NCBI GenBank assembly: GCA_000729835.1
Contig: JFHB01000348.1
Coordinates: 1 to 18,543 of the forward strand
Direction: 5' to 3'
Source: Atkinsonella hypoxylon
Lineage: Eukaryota > Ascomycota > Sordariomycetes > Hypocreales > Clavicipitaceae
Length of the DNA stretch: 18,543 nt
Shown: positions 1-10,485 of the stretch, one piece after another
Position numbering within the stretch: position 1 is the first letter of the stretch
How the letters are laid out: every line of letters starts with the position of its first letter
Translations under genes and position numbers: made by a program
Notes under the pieces: model-generated
Databases searched by the model: none
Told to the model about the DNA's origin: nothing
Seen by the model: only the letters and a program-made list of their open reading frames with translations

Positions 1-32
1 TTACAAGACTAGGTTAAAGACCTAGTCCGTTA
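1..32. repeat. Hairpin-forming direct repeat, copy 1
   Basis: This 32-bp segment recurs at 358-389 with one difference (T at 15, C at 372). Each copy contains an 8-bp inverted repeat, GACTAGGT / ACCTAGTC, around a 5-nt loop (arms 7-14 and 20-27 here). The window begins at this copy, so it may extend further left. It could be the end of an LTR or of a small non-autonomous element. Confidence 0.85.
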
Positions 33-204
33 TATAGCTCCCCTATTACGCACAGTCTCTTTGTTGTTAGCTAGGAGCTAGTTGTAATACTACGCACCCC
101 CTAAGGATCTATCGCCTTATTAGCCCAGGTTGGAACCCCCCGCCGCCCTAGGACTTAACCTGCCTAGAAGCTGTTTTGCGCTAGTTCAAACCTGTAACCT
201 TAAG

Positions 205-331
205 GTAACTTGTACAAATGTTATAGAGTAGCCTAATTAGGCCATAGCGGATGCCTGCGCACTCTATATAGGCGTTAGCCCAATCCTCTACCTGACCCCT
301 ACGGCAAAAGGATACGTATTGTACAAGTTGC
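205..331. repeat. Short inverted repeat in left flank
   Basis: GTAACTTGTACAA at 205-217 is the reverse complement of TTGTACAAGTTGC at 319-331 with one mismatch, leaving about 100 bp between the arms. A third TGTACAA-type motif follows at about 339-345. The repeat could be terminal to a small element, or it could be chance in this short sequence. Confidence 0.4.
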
Positions 332-357
332 ACAACTCTGTACAATTGACATCTATA

Positions 358-389
358 TTACAAGACTAGGTCAAAGACCTAGTCCGTTA
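358..389. repeat. Hairpin-forming direct repeat, copy 2
   Basis: This is the second copy of the repeat at 1-32, with hairpin arms at 364-371 and 377-384. It runs on into CCGTTACA (384-391). The same eight bases close the right LTR of element B (9746-9753), which suggests, but does not prove, that an LTR-type terminus lies here. Confidence 0.85.
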
Positions 390-504
390 CAACACAATAT
401 TGAATAAAGATCTAGGACTACTACAACTAAAAGAAGGCCCTTAACAGCATCTAATAATAGATAGTTAAAATAGTTAGTAACTACTATAAAACTATTAGCT
501 ATTT

Positions 505-991
505 TGTCAACTTAAAACTAAACCCCTAAATGACCATGCAGCCTACACTAAAGCAGGTAACGATATAGCGCACGTTAAGATCGAAGAGGATCGGCAGAGA
601 GCGAGATATTTAACGGTGTATACTATTAAACAATAGTAGGTAAGAAGATTAAATAGTTAGAAAAGGCAGAAATAAAATATTAATTGCAGCTTAGAAGATA
701 TATACGTGCAAAAGGAGCTAAATGTACTAAAGAGTTAAGGAAAGTGTTACTAGCAGCAAAGTAATATCTCTTAAACGTTAAGTGTTATAAATTAAAGCGA
801 GCTAAAAGATATTAATTAATTAAAAGAGCAAAAAGCCTAAAAAGAATTAGTAGAAGCTACTTACGCGCTTACTTACTTGCTTAAACTATCTAGATATCTA
901 GGCAATACACACTCTTATAGAGAAAATCTATATATAGCATCCCTTATAAAGCTAATATAAGAGCGTAAGAGGGTAACTCTACTGCAATATA
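505..991 (-). repeat. Element A 3' LTR (left copy)
   Basis: This copy is paired with 17755-18241 and has equal length. It begins TGTCAAC. Its outer part (about 505-620) keeps CpG and CpA sites, for example around 563-603, which the right copy has lost to TpA. Its inner part (about 840-991) is mutated where the right copy is intact. Confidence 0.9.
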
Positions 992-1002
992 ATACCTCTC
1001 TA
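992..1002 (-). promoter_or_regulatory. Possible polypurine tract of element A
   Basis: On the minus strand, the bases just before the 3' LTR read as a purine-rich stretch centred on AGAGAGG. This is where a plus-strand priming site should be if the element runs right to left. The tract is short and RIP can create purines, so it is weak support for orientation. Confidence 0.35.
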
Positions 1003-1029
1003 GTTATAAATAAGCTTATAAAGTAAGAC

Positions 1030-3440
1030 TTATAAGTAACTTAACCCTCTAGCTAATTCCCTTAATCCTAAAGTCTTAATTCTTTTATCTTCTATAATAG
1101 CTTTAGCGTCTTTAGCGTATATAGTAGTGTCCCTCTTACTAGTAATAGCGTCCTTATAGCTAAGCGCTTTCCTTTACAATAAGCAACTCTTTCTTAGCGA
1201 TTTACACTTTATTTAGTTGCTTTAAATATAATTAAATAGTGTCTTTTATTTACCTTAATTATCTCTTGCTAAGCGCTAGAATAAAAGAGAGCTAGCAGTA
1301 CAATATTAACGTTTATATTAATAATAGAATTATAGGCTATTATAGGCTGTTTAGCAATATATCTTTAAGCTAATGCTTCTATTTAATCCTTTATAGTGTA
1401 GTATTCTCTAGCTCTAAGCGCTTGTTTTACTGCCCTTATAATCTCTTTATCCCTTTACCTAGATTTCTGCTTCTGCACTAATAGTCCTATAAAATATAAA
1501 AACAGCAGCTAATGCTTTAAGTTCTATAATTATTGTAGAAGCTAGTTCTTACTGTAAGATTCTATTTAATCTTTTTATATAAGGTTTTATAGTATACTAG
1601 AAATTCTAGCAGAAACCTCTAAATTGTTTAGCAGTAGTAATAATAAAGAGCTTTATAAATTAGTTATAGGCTGTAGTAGCACCTTAAATATTATAATTAA
1701 AGACTTCTTTTATGCAAGAGGGAGTAGCTTACAATATATAAAAGCCTAGCTAGGCTTACTTATCTACATTAAAAGATATAAACGCTATTCTCTTACTGTT
1801 ATTGCTGCTTTAATAGTTCTATTATAGATAATAGGATTGCTATTAAACTAAACAGCAGCAATAAACTAATTTTCCTAAAGTTATATAAGTATTTATCTAT
1901 TAACCTCTATTAACTATTTAATTACTTAATTATAATTGCTTAAGGTAAATTTCTAGGCATTAAGCTCCTTTAGAATAGGAATTCTACTACTAGTTGTTTA
2001 TAAGTAATATCTTAAGACAAAACGCTTTATAGTATCTTCCTAGAGGTAGCTAAGGTTAAAGCCTATAGTCTTAGCTTTTTTAATAACTATATACCTATTT
2101 ATAAAACTAAGCTTATTTACTGCTATTACGTATAGGACTATTATAACCCTATTAGTACCTTTACAGTAGTTATAAGACTAATTAATAGAGTTATTAGTTA
2201 TAACCTAGTTATAAAGGTGCAGTTTAAATTTGTTCTTTAACGTTTAAGTAATTCTATAGTTGCTATATTAAGTGTAAAGTATATTATATAAGCTGTTACT
2301 AATAAGATTAATTAGAAGATACTTAACTAAACAATAAAGCGTCTATATTAAGAAGAATAAACAGGTATATCTACATTTCTAGTTGCTCTTCTGCTTATAA
2401 TATAGTACTAAAATCGCCTAGAATAGGTATAAATACTAAAGAAGCTATAAAGTTTATACCTAACTATAGACTGCAGCTTTAAACCTTTTAATTCTGCCTT
2501 TAGGTTCTATATTAAAGTAATAATAGTATCCCTTTAAGCAATTAAAGATAAAATAAGTTTAGTAGTTATTAAAGAAAAGAAAGCTAGTAATAAGTCTTTA
2601 CTTACTTATTTTATTGTATAAGGCAGAAGGATTATAGCTTATATTATAACAGTAGGAAATAAGTTAAAACCTATCTTTAATTCTATATACCTTTTAATCT
2701 ATAAGTTTTATAATCTTACTTTAGTCTATCTCTTCTATATTAATTATAAAAGACTCCTTAAAAATAACTACTATATATTTAATCCTATAAGTAACAATCC
2801 TTACTATAGTAGTAAGCTAGAATTAATCTAACTATTTACAATAAGTCTTTTGCTTAAAGGACTTTATTAGAAAGCTATAAACATTATTAAGATAATTAAA
2901 CTAAATTGCTAGATTCTAGCTAGGCTATATTAACTCTATAAGCCTAAAGTTATCTAAATTATAATCTTAATAAAGTAGTAGGCTAAAAGGAGGCTACTTA
3001 AAACGTTACTAAAAGAGAGGTAGCTAGCGCTTATAGAGCTTCTTAAGAGGTAAATCTACTTAATTTTACTCTTCTATACAAAAGAAATTGCTAACTAGCT
3101 TATAGACTTACACTATAATGTAGTATATTAGTAGGTTCCTTAACGTCCTAAAGTAATATATTTATCCCTTATATATAACTCTAAAGCTAGTCTTAGAAAT
3201 AGGTTCTTAGTATTTATTTTCTATTTTAGTAGTAGAGATTAAATAGCTTTTAAAAAATTAAAGGTAAAAAAGAGCTTAGGTAGGTGCTTATAATAAAAAT
3301 ATTATAAGAATAAAGGGATAAAGAGAGAGAGAGAGTAGAAATATAGGCTATATTATAGCTAGCATTATCTTAATAAATCCTTAGTTAATAGCTGTCTGTA
3401 ATTGTTGTAATTTAGTAGAGGCTAACAGTAAATATACGCT
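1030..3440. pseudogene. Unidentified degenerate coding-like region between A pol and A 3' LTR
   Basis: This 2.4-kb stretch has no ORF of useful length. On the minus strand several frames run far with only TAA/TAG stops: about 1030-1300 (Lys/Arg-rich, ending near the LTR), about 1290-1760, and about 2000-3000. The plus strand also has a frame from about 2520 to 3470 broken only by TAA/TAG. RIP acts on both strands, so I cannot tell coding strand from shadow. I see no reverse transcriptase, integrase, DDE transposase or helicase motif that I can defend. It lies inside element A, downstream of pol in A's own direction. It may be an extra ORF of A or a third inserted sequence. Confidence 0.4.
3322..3335. 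repeat. Short (AG)7 microsatellite
   Basis: A run of seven AG units on the plus strand. It may be a replication-slippage site and could cause a frame change in the surrounding degenerate reading frames. Confidence 0.8.
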
Positions 3441-3766
3441 AAGACTCTAATAGCTACGAACTTATTAAGTGATTTATAATATTCTCCCTAACTAATTGCA
3501 TTTATTTTCCTTCTTTCTTCTTGCAACTATCTTCCTACGCAGCCTCTTTCTTATTGTCTTTATTAGCACCTTTAATTATTTAATTATAGCTAAAAAGCTT
3601 CCTTAAAACCGTAAGGATCTTATAAATGTGCAGAATATTATTAGCAGAAGAATCCCTCCTACTGCTCTCTCTTGTTAGGTTACTCTCTCTTAGAATAGTT
3701 AGATAGACATCTTTCCTTTAACAACGCTTATTAATACAGTAAGTCTTTCGCAAAAAAGCTTTTAAT
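3440..3766 (-). pseudogene. Less mutated coding-like pocket, left side of element B insertion
   Basis: On the minus strand, a frame from 3762 to about 3460 is nearly open (about five TAA/TAG stops in some 110 codons). It encodes a hydrophilic stretch rich in Arg, Lys, Ser and Asn, including ESNLTRESSRRD. CpG sites and a TGA persist here, unlike the sequence below about 3440. With element B and one copy of the 5-bp duplication removed, this joins 9759-10485. The frame that reads best here is shifted relative to the ATG-led frame on the other side, so an indel or intron near the junction would be needed. I do not recognise the product. Confidence 0.45.
3762..3766. repeat. Target site duplication of element B, left copy (TTAAT)
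   Basis: The five bases next to the left LTR of B are TTAAT. The same five follow the right LTR at 9754-9758. A 5-bp duplication is usual for Ty3/gypsy integrases. Confidence 0.9.
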
Positions 3767-4104
3767 TGTCACAGCCATAAGGGAAAGATCAAATGGTCTT
3801 ATTAGGCTCTATCAACGAAGACTCTAAGATAGAGAGGAAAGGAGGAAAAAGGAGGCAAAGCCTCTGTGGGTGCCTAGAGGCTATAAGATCAACGGACTCT
3901 AGTAGAGTTAACACCCTAAAGTAGGGCTACGTCTAGTGCATTTAACGGTCTAACGTTGTTCTACAACAGTTTAAGGTTTTTCTAAAGAAGACCTAAGGTT
4001 CTATAGCTTAAGCTAGCGCTAATAGTGTAGCTAACTTAGAACACCTTAATATTAAGGTAATAGATAACAATAAGGCATTATGCTAAGGGCTTGTAACTAT
4101 TACA
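3767..4104 (-). repeat. Element B 3' LTR (left copy)
   Basis: This is paired with 9416-9753 at equal length (338 bp). It starts TGTCACAG, which is TATTATAG in the other copy. The outer first 130 bp or so keep TCA, TGG and CpG sites that are mutated in the right copy. The inner end is more mutated, for example at 4074-4104. Confidence 0.93.
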
Positions 4105-4117
4105 CTACTCCCTTCTA
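4105..4117 (-). promoter_or_regulatory. Polypurine tract of element B
   Basis: The minus strand immediately upstream of the 3' LTR reads AGAAGGGAGTAG, a purine run with one T. Its position against the LTR is that expected for the plus-strand primer of reverse transcription. It agrees with the right-to-left orientation of gag and pol. Confidence 0.6.
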
Positions 4118-4285
4118 AACCTAATATTGTTAAACAATATTAAAGGTTTTACCTATATTATATAGGTCTTTTCCTCTTTATTGTAGTATCCTTAGCGGCT
4201 ATATTGTTATTGCTGTGTTCTACTACAGCTTTATTATTAGCAGCTGTAACTAACTATTCCTATAGTCTTACTAGCGGTCCTACAG

Positions 4286-4465
4286 TATCTAGATACTTCT
4301 TGTAAAATTTAACTAAGGCTGCTACTACATTAGCTAAATTCCTTGCTAGATACTATTAATTATCTAGGTTATAACCCTTTTAACTAACCTAATATTCTAA
4401 GGTCTTATTCTAACCTTTTAATCTAGAGGCTAGTACTTAGTTAACTTTATACTCTATTTAGCCTT
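4286..4465 (-). pseudogene. Chromodomain at the C-terminus of B integrase
   Basis: The minus strand encodes about 60 residues of chromodomain type. A V-LASRLKG segment is followed by NKTLEY-VS-KGYN (the Trp positions are now stops), then LDN--Y and a C-terminal helix ending KFYKKYL. The S-W-K-G-Y core is the typical chromovirus signature, with TGG turned to TAA/TAG. In this family the domain binds methylated histone H3 tails and steers integration toward heterochromatin. That function is known for the family and is not shown here. Confidence 0.8.
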
Positions 4466-6896
4466 AGATTTCTTATAGTTCCTTTAGTGTAATTAGCTGC
4501 TAAAGTAATAGATTAATTAGTGCCTTCTATAGCCTATCTGTATAAAATAATAGAGAACCTTTAAACTAGTTTAGAATATCTAAGATAAAGCTATAGCCTC
4601 TCTTTTTAATTATTAACTACAGACTAGTGTATTAAGAATCTAGTTAAGTAGTTAGAGCTAAAGTTATAAAGCCTTTCTTCTATATATAGACTTTATTGCC
4701 TACATTAAAGTTAACTTCCCTTCTTTTCTAATTAGCTTAGTTCTCTTATGCCTTTTAGGCTTTAACTATATTTTGCTATATAAGGTTTTATACCTCCTTT
4801 ATTTATATAATAATGTTTTAAGCAACTTATACTCTTTCTAAATTAATAAGATTAAATAGTTTATTATCTAATACTAATAGATTCTATAGTAGTTAACTTA
4901 ATAATACCTAAAGAGAATATATATTTAATAATAAGTGCTATAAAACGTTATATATAAAGTCTAAAGCAGAAAGGTAAACACTTTACTGTTTTTAATACTA
5001 ATTAATATAAAATCTTAGCTTTTAATCTAATTCCTAATTTATAATTTCTATAGCTCCTTAGGTTTATAGGTGTAGAGAACTTCTATAGTAATATTTTATA
5101 CTAGTTAGCTTATTAATTATTTCTAAGAATTCTAATACAAAAGAGCTAGTATTATTGCTAATCTAAACACTAGGTAAGCTAAGGAAATAGTATATATATT
5201 AATAATACTGTTGTGCAATCTTTTCTGCTATATCTATCTTATAGCCTAAAAGAGTAGCTATTAAGCAACTAAATTTATAAATAAACACCTAGACGTAGTT
5301 ATAGCTAAATTTATCTAGAGGTATATTCTTACTATTAATAACTACTTACTTCTATACTTTATTTAGTACTAGTAGAGGGTGTAATAAGCCTAAAGTCTTA
5401 TTATAGTAAGGTTTATTGCAGTTATAGTCTAGATAATTCTTTATAAAGGTTTAGATATTGCAGTTTATTCCTTACTACTAATATTGCCTTTTAATAAGAT
5501 TAATTGTTTTATATTAACCTCTATAGGCAAAAATAGGTAGTATATAAGCTTTATAAATTAACGCTATATATAAGAAGATCTTTTTATTACTAGTTTAGAC
5601 TAAAACTACTAGCTTTTTATTATAGAAACCTAGACTTTATTCTTTATTTTCTTTAACAATTAGGTCTACTAGGTCTACTCCTTAAAGTCTTCTTTATATA
5701 CTTAATATTATTATATTATTAATTTAATTAGGTAGTATTATCTTAAAGGTTTAGTCTAGAGCTTCTTAGGCTTTAACAGTAGGAGTATTAATAGTCTTCC
5801 TTAATAGAGTATTAGCAACAATATTATCCTTTCCCTTTTAATACTAGAAAGTAATATTAAAGTTAGTAAGGAAATTAGTCTATCTAACTTAACGCGTTAA
5901 CAGTAGCCTCTTAGTGGACTAATATAACAGTACTTAGTGATTAATAACAATAAAGAATTAAGTATTAAGCAGCTTAGGTTTAAAGTGCTGTAACGTCTAA
6001 ACTACAGCTAATATTTCTCGATCTTAGATAGAATAAGCTTATTCTGCTAGTGTTATAGTCTTGCTAAAGTATCTAATAGGTTTCTATTTATTATTATTTT
6101 ATAACTATATAATTACTTCTTCTATAGCGTTGCAAGAAGCGTTAGTCTTTACTTAGGTTTTCCTATTAGGTTAAAAGAAAGCTAGTATAGGTGCTTAAGT
6201 AGCTAACTTCTTTATTAGATTAAATGCTTATTATTATTCTAGTTTAATAATAAAGGTTATATCTTTCTTAAGCAAGCAATTTAGTAGTTCTACTATATTA
6301 CTAGAGTAACTATAGAATATATAGATGTAATTATACAACCTAAGGAAGAATCTTAGTGTAGTCTTAGAAGTTAAATCTTTAATCTTCTAGCTAGTAATAG
6401 CTTTAATCTTAACTAGATTAATTTATATACCTTTTCTAACTTTAATTATTATACTTAAGTAGTTAATACTTTTTATATTAAACTAGGATTTCTTAATATT
6501 ACCTTAAAGATTAGCCTTATATAATTAATAGATAACTTCTTTAACTTAAGACTAATAAACCTCTTTTACTTTATTATCTATATAGATTAAGATATTGTTA
6601 GTATAAGCACTAGTAAAGAGGTTAAGTAATTTATTAAGTTAAGCGTTAATAAATAACTACTACTAGACTAGTTTAACTTTTAATCTAAAGGGAAGTACTT
6701 TCTACTAGAACGTTCCTTAGTAAGTTTAAAAGGCAGTTAGGTATTAAGAGTCTACTTTAATTAATATCTAATTAAAAGCTCTAATAATATTGATCTTACT
6801 TATTCTTTTAGCTTATTAGTAATTAGCAATAGTTTCTCTAATGTTTAGAGCAGGAACTAATTAAGGCTTTAGGAAGTTATTAATCTATTAATAATC

Positions 6897-7121
6897 TTAG
6901 CAGAAACGCCTTTTATTAGAGTAAGGTTTTAGAGTAAAGATATTTAATATAGGTTTATTAGCTATATAGAGTTTAATTAATCTAGCTTCTAATAGTTCTT
7001 TAATAGCTTTCTTTTCTAAGAGAAAGCATCTAAGAGAGGTTCTATATATAGAAAAGGAACCTAATAATAGTTTAGCTAATTCTAATATAACATTATAACT
7101 AAAGCAGCTAAGTAGTAACAC
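6897..7121 (-). pseudogene. N-terminal reverse transcriptase fragment of B (longest surviving ORF)
   Basis: This 74-codon minus-strand frame is uninterrupted. It belongs to the fingers region of the B reverse transcriptase. A KKAIKELLEARLI segment (the usual leading helix) is followed by a PILNIFTLKPYSNKRRFC block that matches the P-x-hydrophobic...K-K-D-G...R-x-C-V-D-Y block of gypsy enzymes. It then runs into a stop where the conserved Val of CVDY would be. The Met at its start is a chance internal codon. It is a gap between RIP stops and not a gene. Confidence 0.8.
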
Positions 7122-8089
7122 TATAGCAGCCTTCTTTAAAAAGAATCCTTCTAGATAAGCTAACTATAAAGGAATTAACTTTCTTACTAACTTAACGTAC
7201 TCTAGGTCCTTATTCTTATAGAAGAGAATAGTTTTACTAGTATATATTTTCTACTATACTTATACTTTAAGAGCTTAAAGACTAACTATAGGTAGTAAGA
7301 CTATTTAATTAATAAAGGCAATAGCTTTATTAGGTATCTATAACTTCTTCTATTACAATTAATAGAGGTTAGCTTTAATTTAAGCTTATAGCTTTATTAT
7401 ATTAACTAGAGGTTTAGTTAAATCTTCCTTTAGAGTTAAAATAATCTCTTTCTAGGGATTTAAGCGTTTTAGAATCTAATAGATTAAATGCTTTTCCTAA
7501 TTAATTTAATTGTTTATTCTCTAGTTGCATTATAAGGCATTTTTCTAAATTATAGGATTAACTTTCTTCTCTTATAGGTTTAGCATTATAGCTAATAAGA
7601 ACTTTATATTGTTAGGTTAATTCTCTAACTATATAATTCTTTTGCTTTAGGGATATAACTAAACATCCTAAGCTACTAGCTATTTTTAACTAATAAACAC
7701 ATTATAACCTATATTAGCAATATAGAACTTCTGCTTAATAAATTGTTATCTATTTAGCTCTATTGTGCCTTTAACTAAGTAAGTAACTTTCTTAGCACTT
7801 TAATTATAATAATTAGATAGAGATATAGGCGTTAATAGCTTCTTAGGAACCTATTCTAATAACTTCTTAGCCTATTTAGCTACTTAGCAGCTAACTAGCA
7901 ACAAAATATCTACTTCTATATTACATAAAGCTTAGATCTTAAATCCTAATCTATATAACTACAACTATGCAGGAATTGTAAATAAATTTAGGTTTTTATT
8001 ACTAATTCTAGCTACTTATAGCATCTTAACTACTGTAAAGACTTTTAGTAGTGCTCCTAGTTTTCTAAGTTAGAAGATAAACTAAAAGA

Positions 8090-9290
8090 CTAAGAATTCT
8101 CTTCTTCTTCTGTTACTTTTCTAGCAGCAGCAATCTTCTTTCTATTAGAGTAATTGTAGGTAAAGTGTTCTTTTTCTTTATAATTAAAGCATTAGCCTTT
8201 AGCTAATACTTACTCTCTTTTGCAGAAAGAGTTCCTAATTTCTAGTAACTTATAGTTACTTCTACTAGTTTTAGGAGAACAGTAAGGTTCCTTTTTAATA
8301 GCTTTATAGGCCTTCTTAACGTTAAGTTCTTTCCTCTTCTATTAGTATTCTTTAGCAATTTGCTTATAAGCTAACGCTGCATTAGCTATATAACTAGAAA
8401 ACACCTTATAGCTAACGTTAAGGTCTTTAGATTCTATTAATAAGGTAGGGTTTAGGTAAGTAGAGATATACTTATAAAGCACACTCTTTCTTTTGCTTAC
8501 TAGAATATTAGCCTTATCTATAAGCTTATTAATCTAACTAATATATATGTTAATGTTCTTATTAAGAGGATTATAGACTATATCCTAAAGGGCTTTATAA
8601 GCGTATATAGCTTTATTAAAGTCCTAATATATAGCAGTAAGAGTAGCAATTATCTTAGTGGAGTTTCTAAAGGGGTTTATTAAGGTTTTACTATATTAAG
8701 ACTCTAAAAGATTAGCAGTAGCACTAGATATAGCTAAGTGGATAACAGTTATATAACTACATTTAGTCTTAAAGACTTTAATGTCTTCTGCGATTTTATT
8801 AGCTACTCTTTTAACTTAGGCGTTAAAGCCTTTACTTAATTTGCTATTAAAGATTAAGGGATTAATTTCTACCTTCTTTACTTTCCTATTATAATAAGAG
8901 TTAGAGGTATCTATATTACTATTAGGATTAAATAGTTAAAAAGCTTTAATAGTAGCTTTCTTTACTAGTTTAAACGTTAAACTAAAAACGCTATTAGCTA
9001 AGGTTACACTATAACTATATTCTCTTTAAAACTATTATTCTTTTTCTAGTTAAGCAATTCTAATGTTACTTTCTTCTAATGCTTAAAGGAGTTCCTTTAT
9101 ACATTTTAAGTCTTTACCTATAGCTTTAGGTTAATCTTCTTTTAATCTAGGTTCTTTAGGATTATTTTTTAACTTAAATAACATTAAGCTAGGTTCTTCT
9201 TTTAAGTTAAGCTTAAGTTCTTTAGAACTATCTTCTTAAACTTCTAGTTCTTCTGTCTTAAAGCTTATTAAGCGTATAGTTCTTCTTGTA
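8090..9290 (-). pseudogene. Element B gag
   Basis: A minus-strand frame from about 9290 to 8090 is acidic and Lys-rich at the N-terminus. It passes through a helical middle part and ends in a CCHC zinc knuckle, then a run of Glu near 8100. The frame has few stops for this window, all TAA/TAG. The start codon is unclear (an ATG mutated to ATA is plausible). Gag would form the particle and bind the element RNA. It sits next to the 5' LTR, as expected. Confidence 0.75.
8150..8191 (-). other. CCHC zinc knuckle of B gag, two Cys lost
   Basis: Minus-strand codons give C-F-N-Y-K-E-K-E-H-F-T-Y-N-Y. The spacing is exactly C-x2-C-x4-H-x4-C, with the second and fourth Cys changed to Tyr (TGY to TAY) and the Gly of the knuckle changed to Glu. 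All are G-to-A changes on the coding strand. Confidence 0.85.
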
Positions 9291-9415
9291 ATTATATATA
9301 TAAATCTATATAATTCTTTTTCTTGTTAAAACAGCTAATATAGATAAAATAAAGGGTAAAAGTCTATATTTATTTATTGCTTAAGCAGTAAATAAAAATA
9401 ATAATCTTAGAGTAA

Positions 9416-9753
9416 TATTATAGCTATAAGGGAAAGATTAAATAGTCTTATTAGGCTCTATTAACAAAGACTTTAAGATAGAGAGAAAAGGAGAAAAAAG
9501 GAGGTAAAGCCTCTATAGGTGCCTAGGGGCTATAAGATTAACGGACCCTAGTGGAGTTAACACCCTAAAGTAGGGCTACATTTAGTGCATCTAACAGTCT
9601 AACGTTGTTCTACAACAGTCTAAGGTTTTTCCGAAGAAGACCTAAGGTCCTGCAGCTTAAGCTAGCGCTAATAGCGTAGCTAACTTAGAACACCTCAATA
9701 TTAAGGTAACAGATAACAATAAGGCATCGTGCCGAGGGCTCGTGACCGTTACA
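9416..9753 (-). repeat. Element B 5' LTR (right copy)
   Basis: This is the partner of 3767-4104. Its outer end (about 9605-9753) keeps CpG and CpA, for example around 9727-9753, where the left copy has TpA. Its inner end (9416 onward) is heavily mutated. It carries the element's presumed promoter; I saw no distinct core promoter motif. Confidence 0.93.
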
Positions 9754-9758
9754 TTAAT
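9754..9758. repeat. Target site duplication of element B, right copy (TTAAT)
   Basis: Identical to 3762-3766. Confidence 0.9.
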
Positions 9759-10485
9759 TACACTTCTGTTCTCTTATTATACTAATAAACCTTGCCTCCC
9801 TAGTATAAATTTACCTTTAAGCTTTAAGTCTATAGGGGCAACAACATTAGTGCTAGTAGATACTTAATATACACTGAAGTCGCTTTTTAACAGAGTCCTA
9901 TACCTAATGCGCCTCTAAGAGCTGTTAAATTCTTTTACAATTAAAATCTTAAGGCTTAGTTTATTAATAGTACTGCAAGAGAAAGCTCCCTCTTGCGTAA
10001 GGTTGCGCTAGAATTAAACGTTAAGAACTTTATCTTTATTCTAACTAAGATAGCTTATTCTTATAGATATTTCTATTATACACTTACTAATTATTAAGAG
10101 CGCTATAAAGCCCTTTTAATCTTGTTCTTTAGTAAAGAGAATAGTATATTTTGCTCTTATTGCACTAATATATATCTTTAAACAGTTACCTTATTTAGGG
10201 AATATATCTACTTTCTATTTTATAGCTACACCTCTCTTAAGGATGTCTATAGCAGCTTATACAGTAATTACATCTAAAGTAGCTTTACTGCTGTAAGCTG
10301 TAAGTAGCAATTCGCAAAAGGCTATAGTAACTACAGCTAGATTTACTATAATACTCCTTTTATAACGTTCTAGAGTAAAGACTAAGTAGATTAACTATTT
10401 ATTCTTCTAAGGCTTTAGGAGGTCCTTTATAAGGATCTTTCCCCCTTTATAGTAGTTAATATTCCTTACCTTTTCCCTTAGGCAT
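9759..10485 (-). pseudogene. Unidentified ATG-led reading frame with Cys/His cluster, cut by element B
   Basis: On the minus strand a frame begins ATG at 10485-10483 with MPKGKGKEY and continues to the B insertion. It is broken by about 26 TAA/TAG stops, some isolated and some in pairs. A Cys/His cluster lies at about 10272-10228: R-C-N-Y-C-I-S-C-Y-R-H-P, followed by another Cys five codons on. This may be a metal-binding site. More Cys occur later (C-N-K-S, C-C-C-P). CpG sites are clearly more frequent here than in A or B coding regions, so RIP was milder. The frame runs in the same direction as A's pol and starts about 680 bp after pol ends. I do not recognise the family, and other frames are only slightly worse. 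Confidence 0.4.

Larger units (their letters stand above)
1..504. other. Left flank, less RIP-mutated, no gene recognised
   Basis: This 504-bp stretch precedes element A. It is richer in G+C and CpG than the element interiors, notably around 60-345, which includes a C-rich run near 136-150. Short frames exist on both strands but none reads as a known protein. It holds a hairpin-forming direct repeat and a short inverted repeat, listed separately. The last part (393-504) has a plus-strand frame with only TAA/TAG stops. It may be the upstream piece of the gag-like fragment seen to the right of element A, but that link is inference. Confidence 0.5.
4200..8090 (-). pseudogene. Element B pol: protease, reverse transcriptase, RNase H, integrase, chromodomain
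   Basis: This is a degenerate polyprotein read on the minus strand with numerous TAA/TAG stops. In order, it holds a protease region (about 7.6-7.95 kb, active site not clearly legible) and reverse transcriptase (about 6.3-7.1 kb). The catalytic YxDD motif of the reverse transcriptase appears as YTNN at 6605-6594, followed by ILIY. RNase H (about 5.8-6.15 kb) ends in a V-A-N-T-L-L-R-K motif, close to the usual ADALSRK. The integrase core runs at about 4.7-5.5 kb. Its second Asp is changed to Asn (5156-5154), and its Glu is retained 36 residues later, near 5046, giving DD35E spacing. The chromodomain is listed separately. The reverse transcriptase and integrase motifs make the Ty3/gypsy assignment firm. 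Boundaries are approximate because start and stop codons are unreliable after RIP. Confidence 0.88.
3767..9753 (-). mobile_element. Element B: complete, RIP-inactivated Ty3/gypsy chromovirus nested in A
   Basis: This 5,987-bp element has 338-bp LTRs (3767-4104 and 9416-9753) in direct orientation. The LTRs have TGT...ACA ends on the plus strand and are flanked by a perfect 5-bp target duplication. The minus strand reads gag with zinc knuckle, then protease region, reverse transcriptase, RNase H, integrase and a C-terminal chromodomain. This is the order of a fungal chromovirus. The 5' LTR is therefore the right-hand one. A purine tract abuts the 3' LTR on the coding strand. Size, LTRs and duplication indicate a full-length insertion. 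Every coding region carries many TAA/TAG stops and changed catalytic codons, so it cannot move by itself. Confidence 0.93.

Noticed and set aside
1290..1760. Minus-strand stretch resembling a gag helical domain
   Set aside because: It has no zinc knuckle, and element A already has its gag at the other end. The resemblance is only in composition.
2520..3470. Long plus-strand frame interrupted only by TAA/TAG
   Set aside because: The minus strand over the same bases has about as few stops in its best frame. Symmetric RIP makes both look equally coding. I kept the region as unassigned and did not call a plus-strand gene.
9398..9415. Primer binding site of element B next to its 5' LTR
   Set aside because: The minus-strand bases after the LTR (TTACTCTAAG...) do not begin with TGG or a RIP product of it, so no tRNA match can be defended. 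The same holds for A below 17755, where AGGGGCTTTACT begins a few bases inside.
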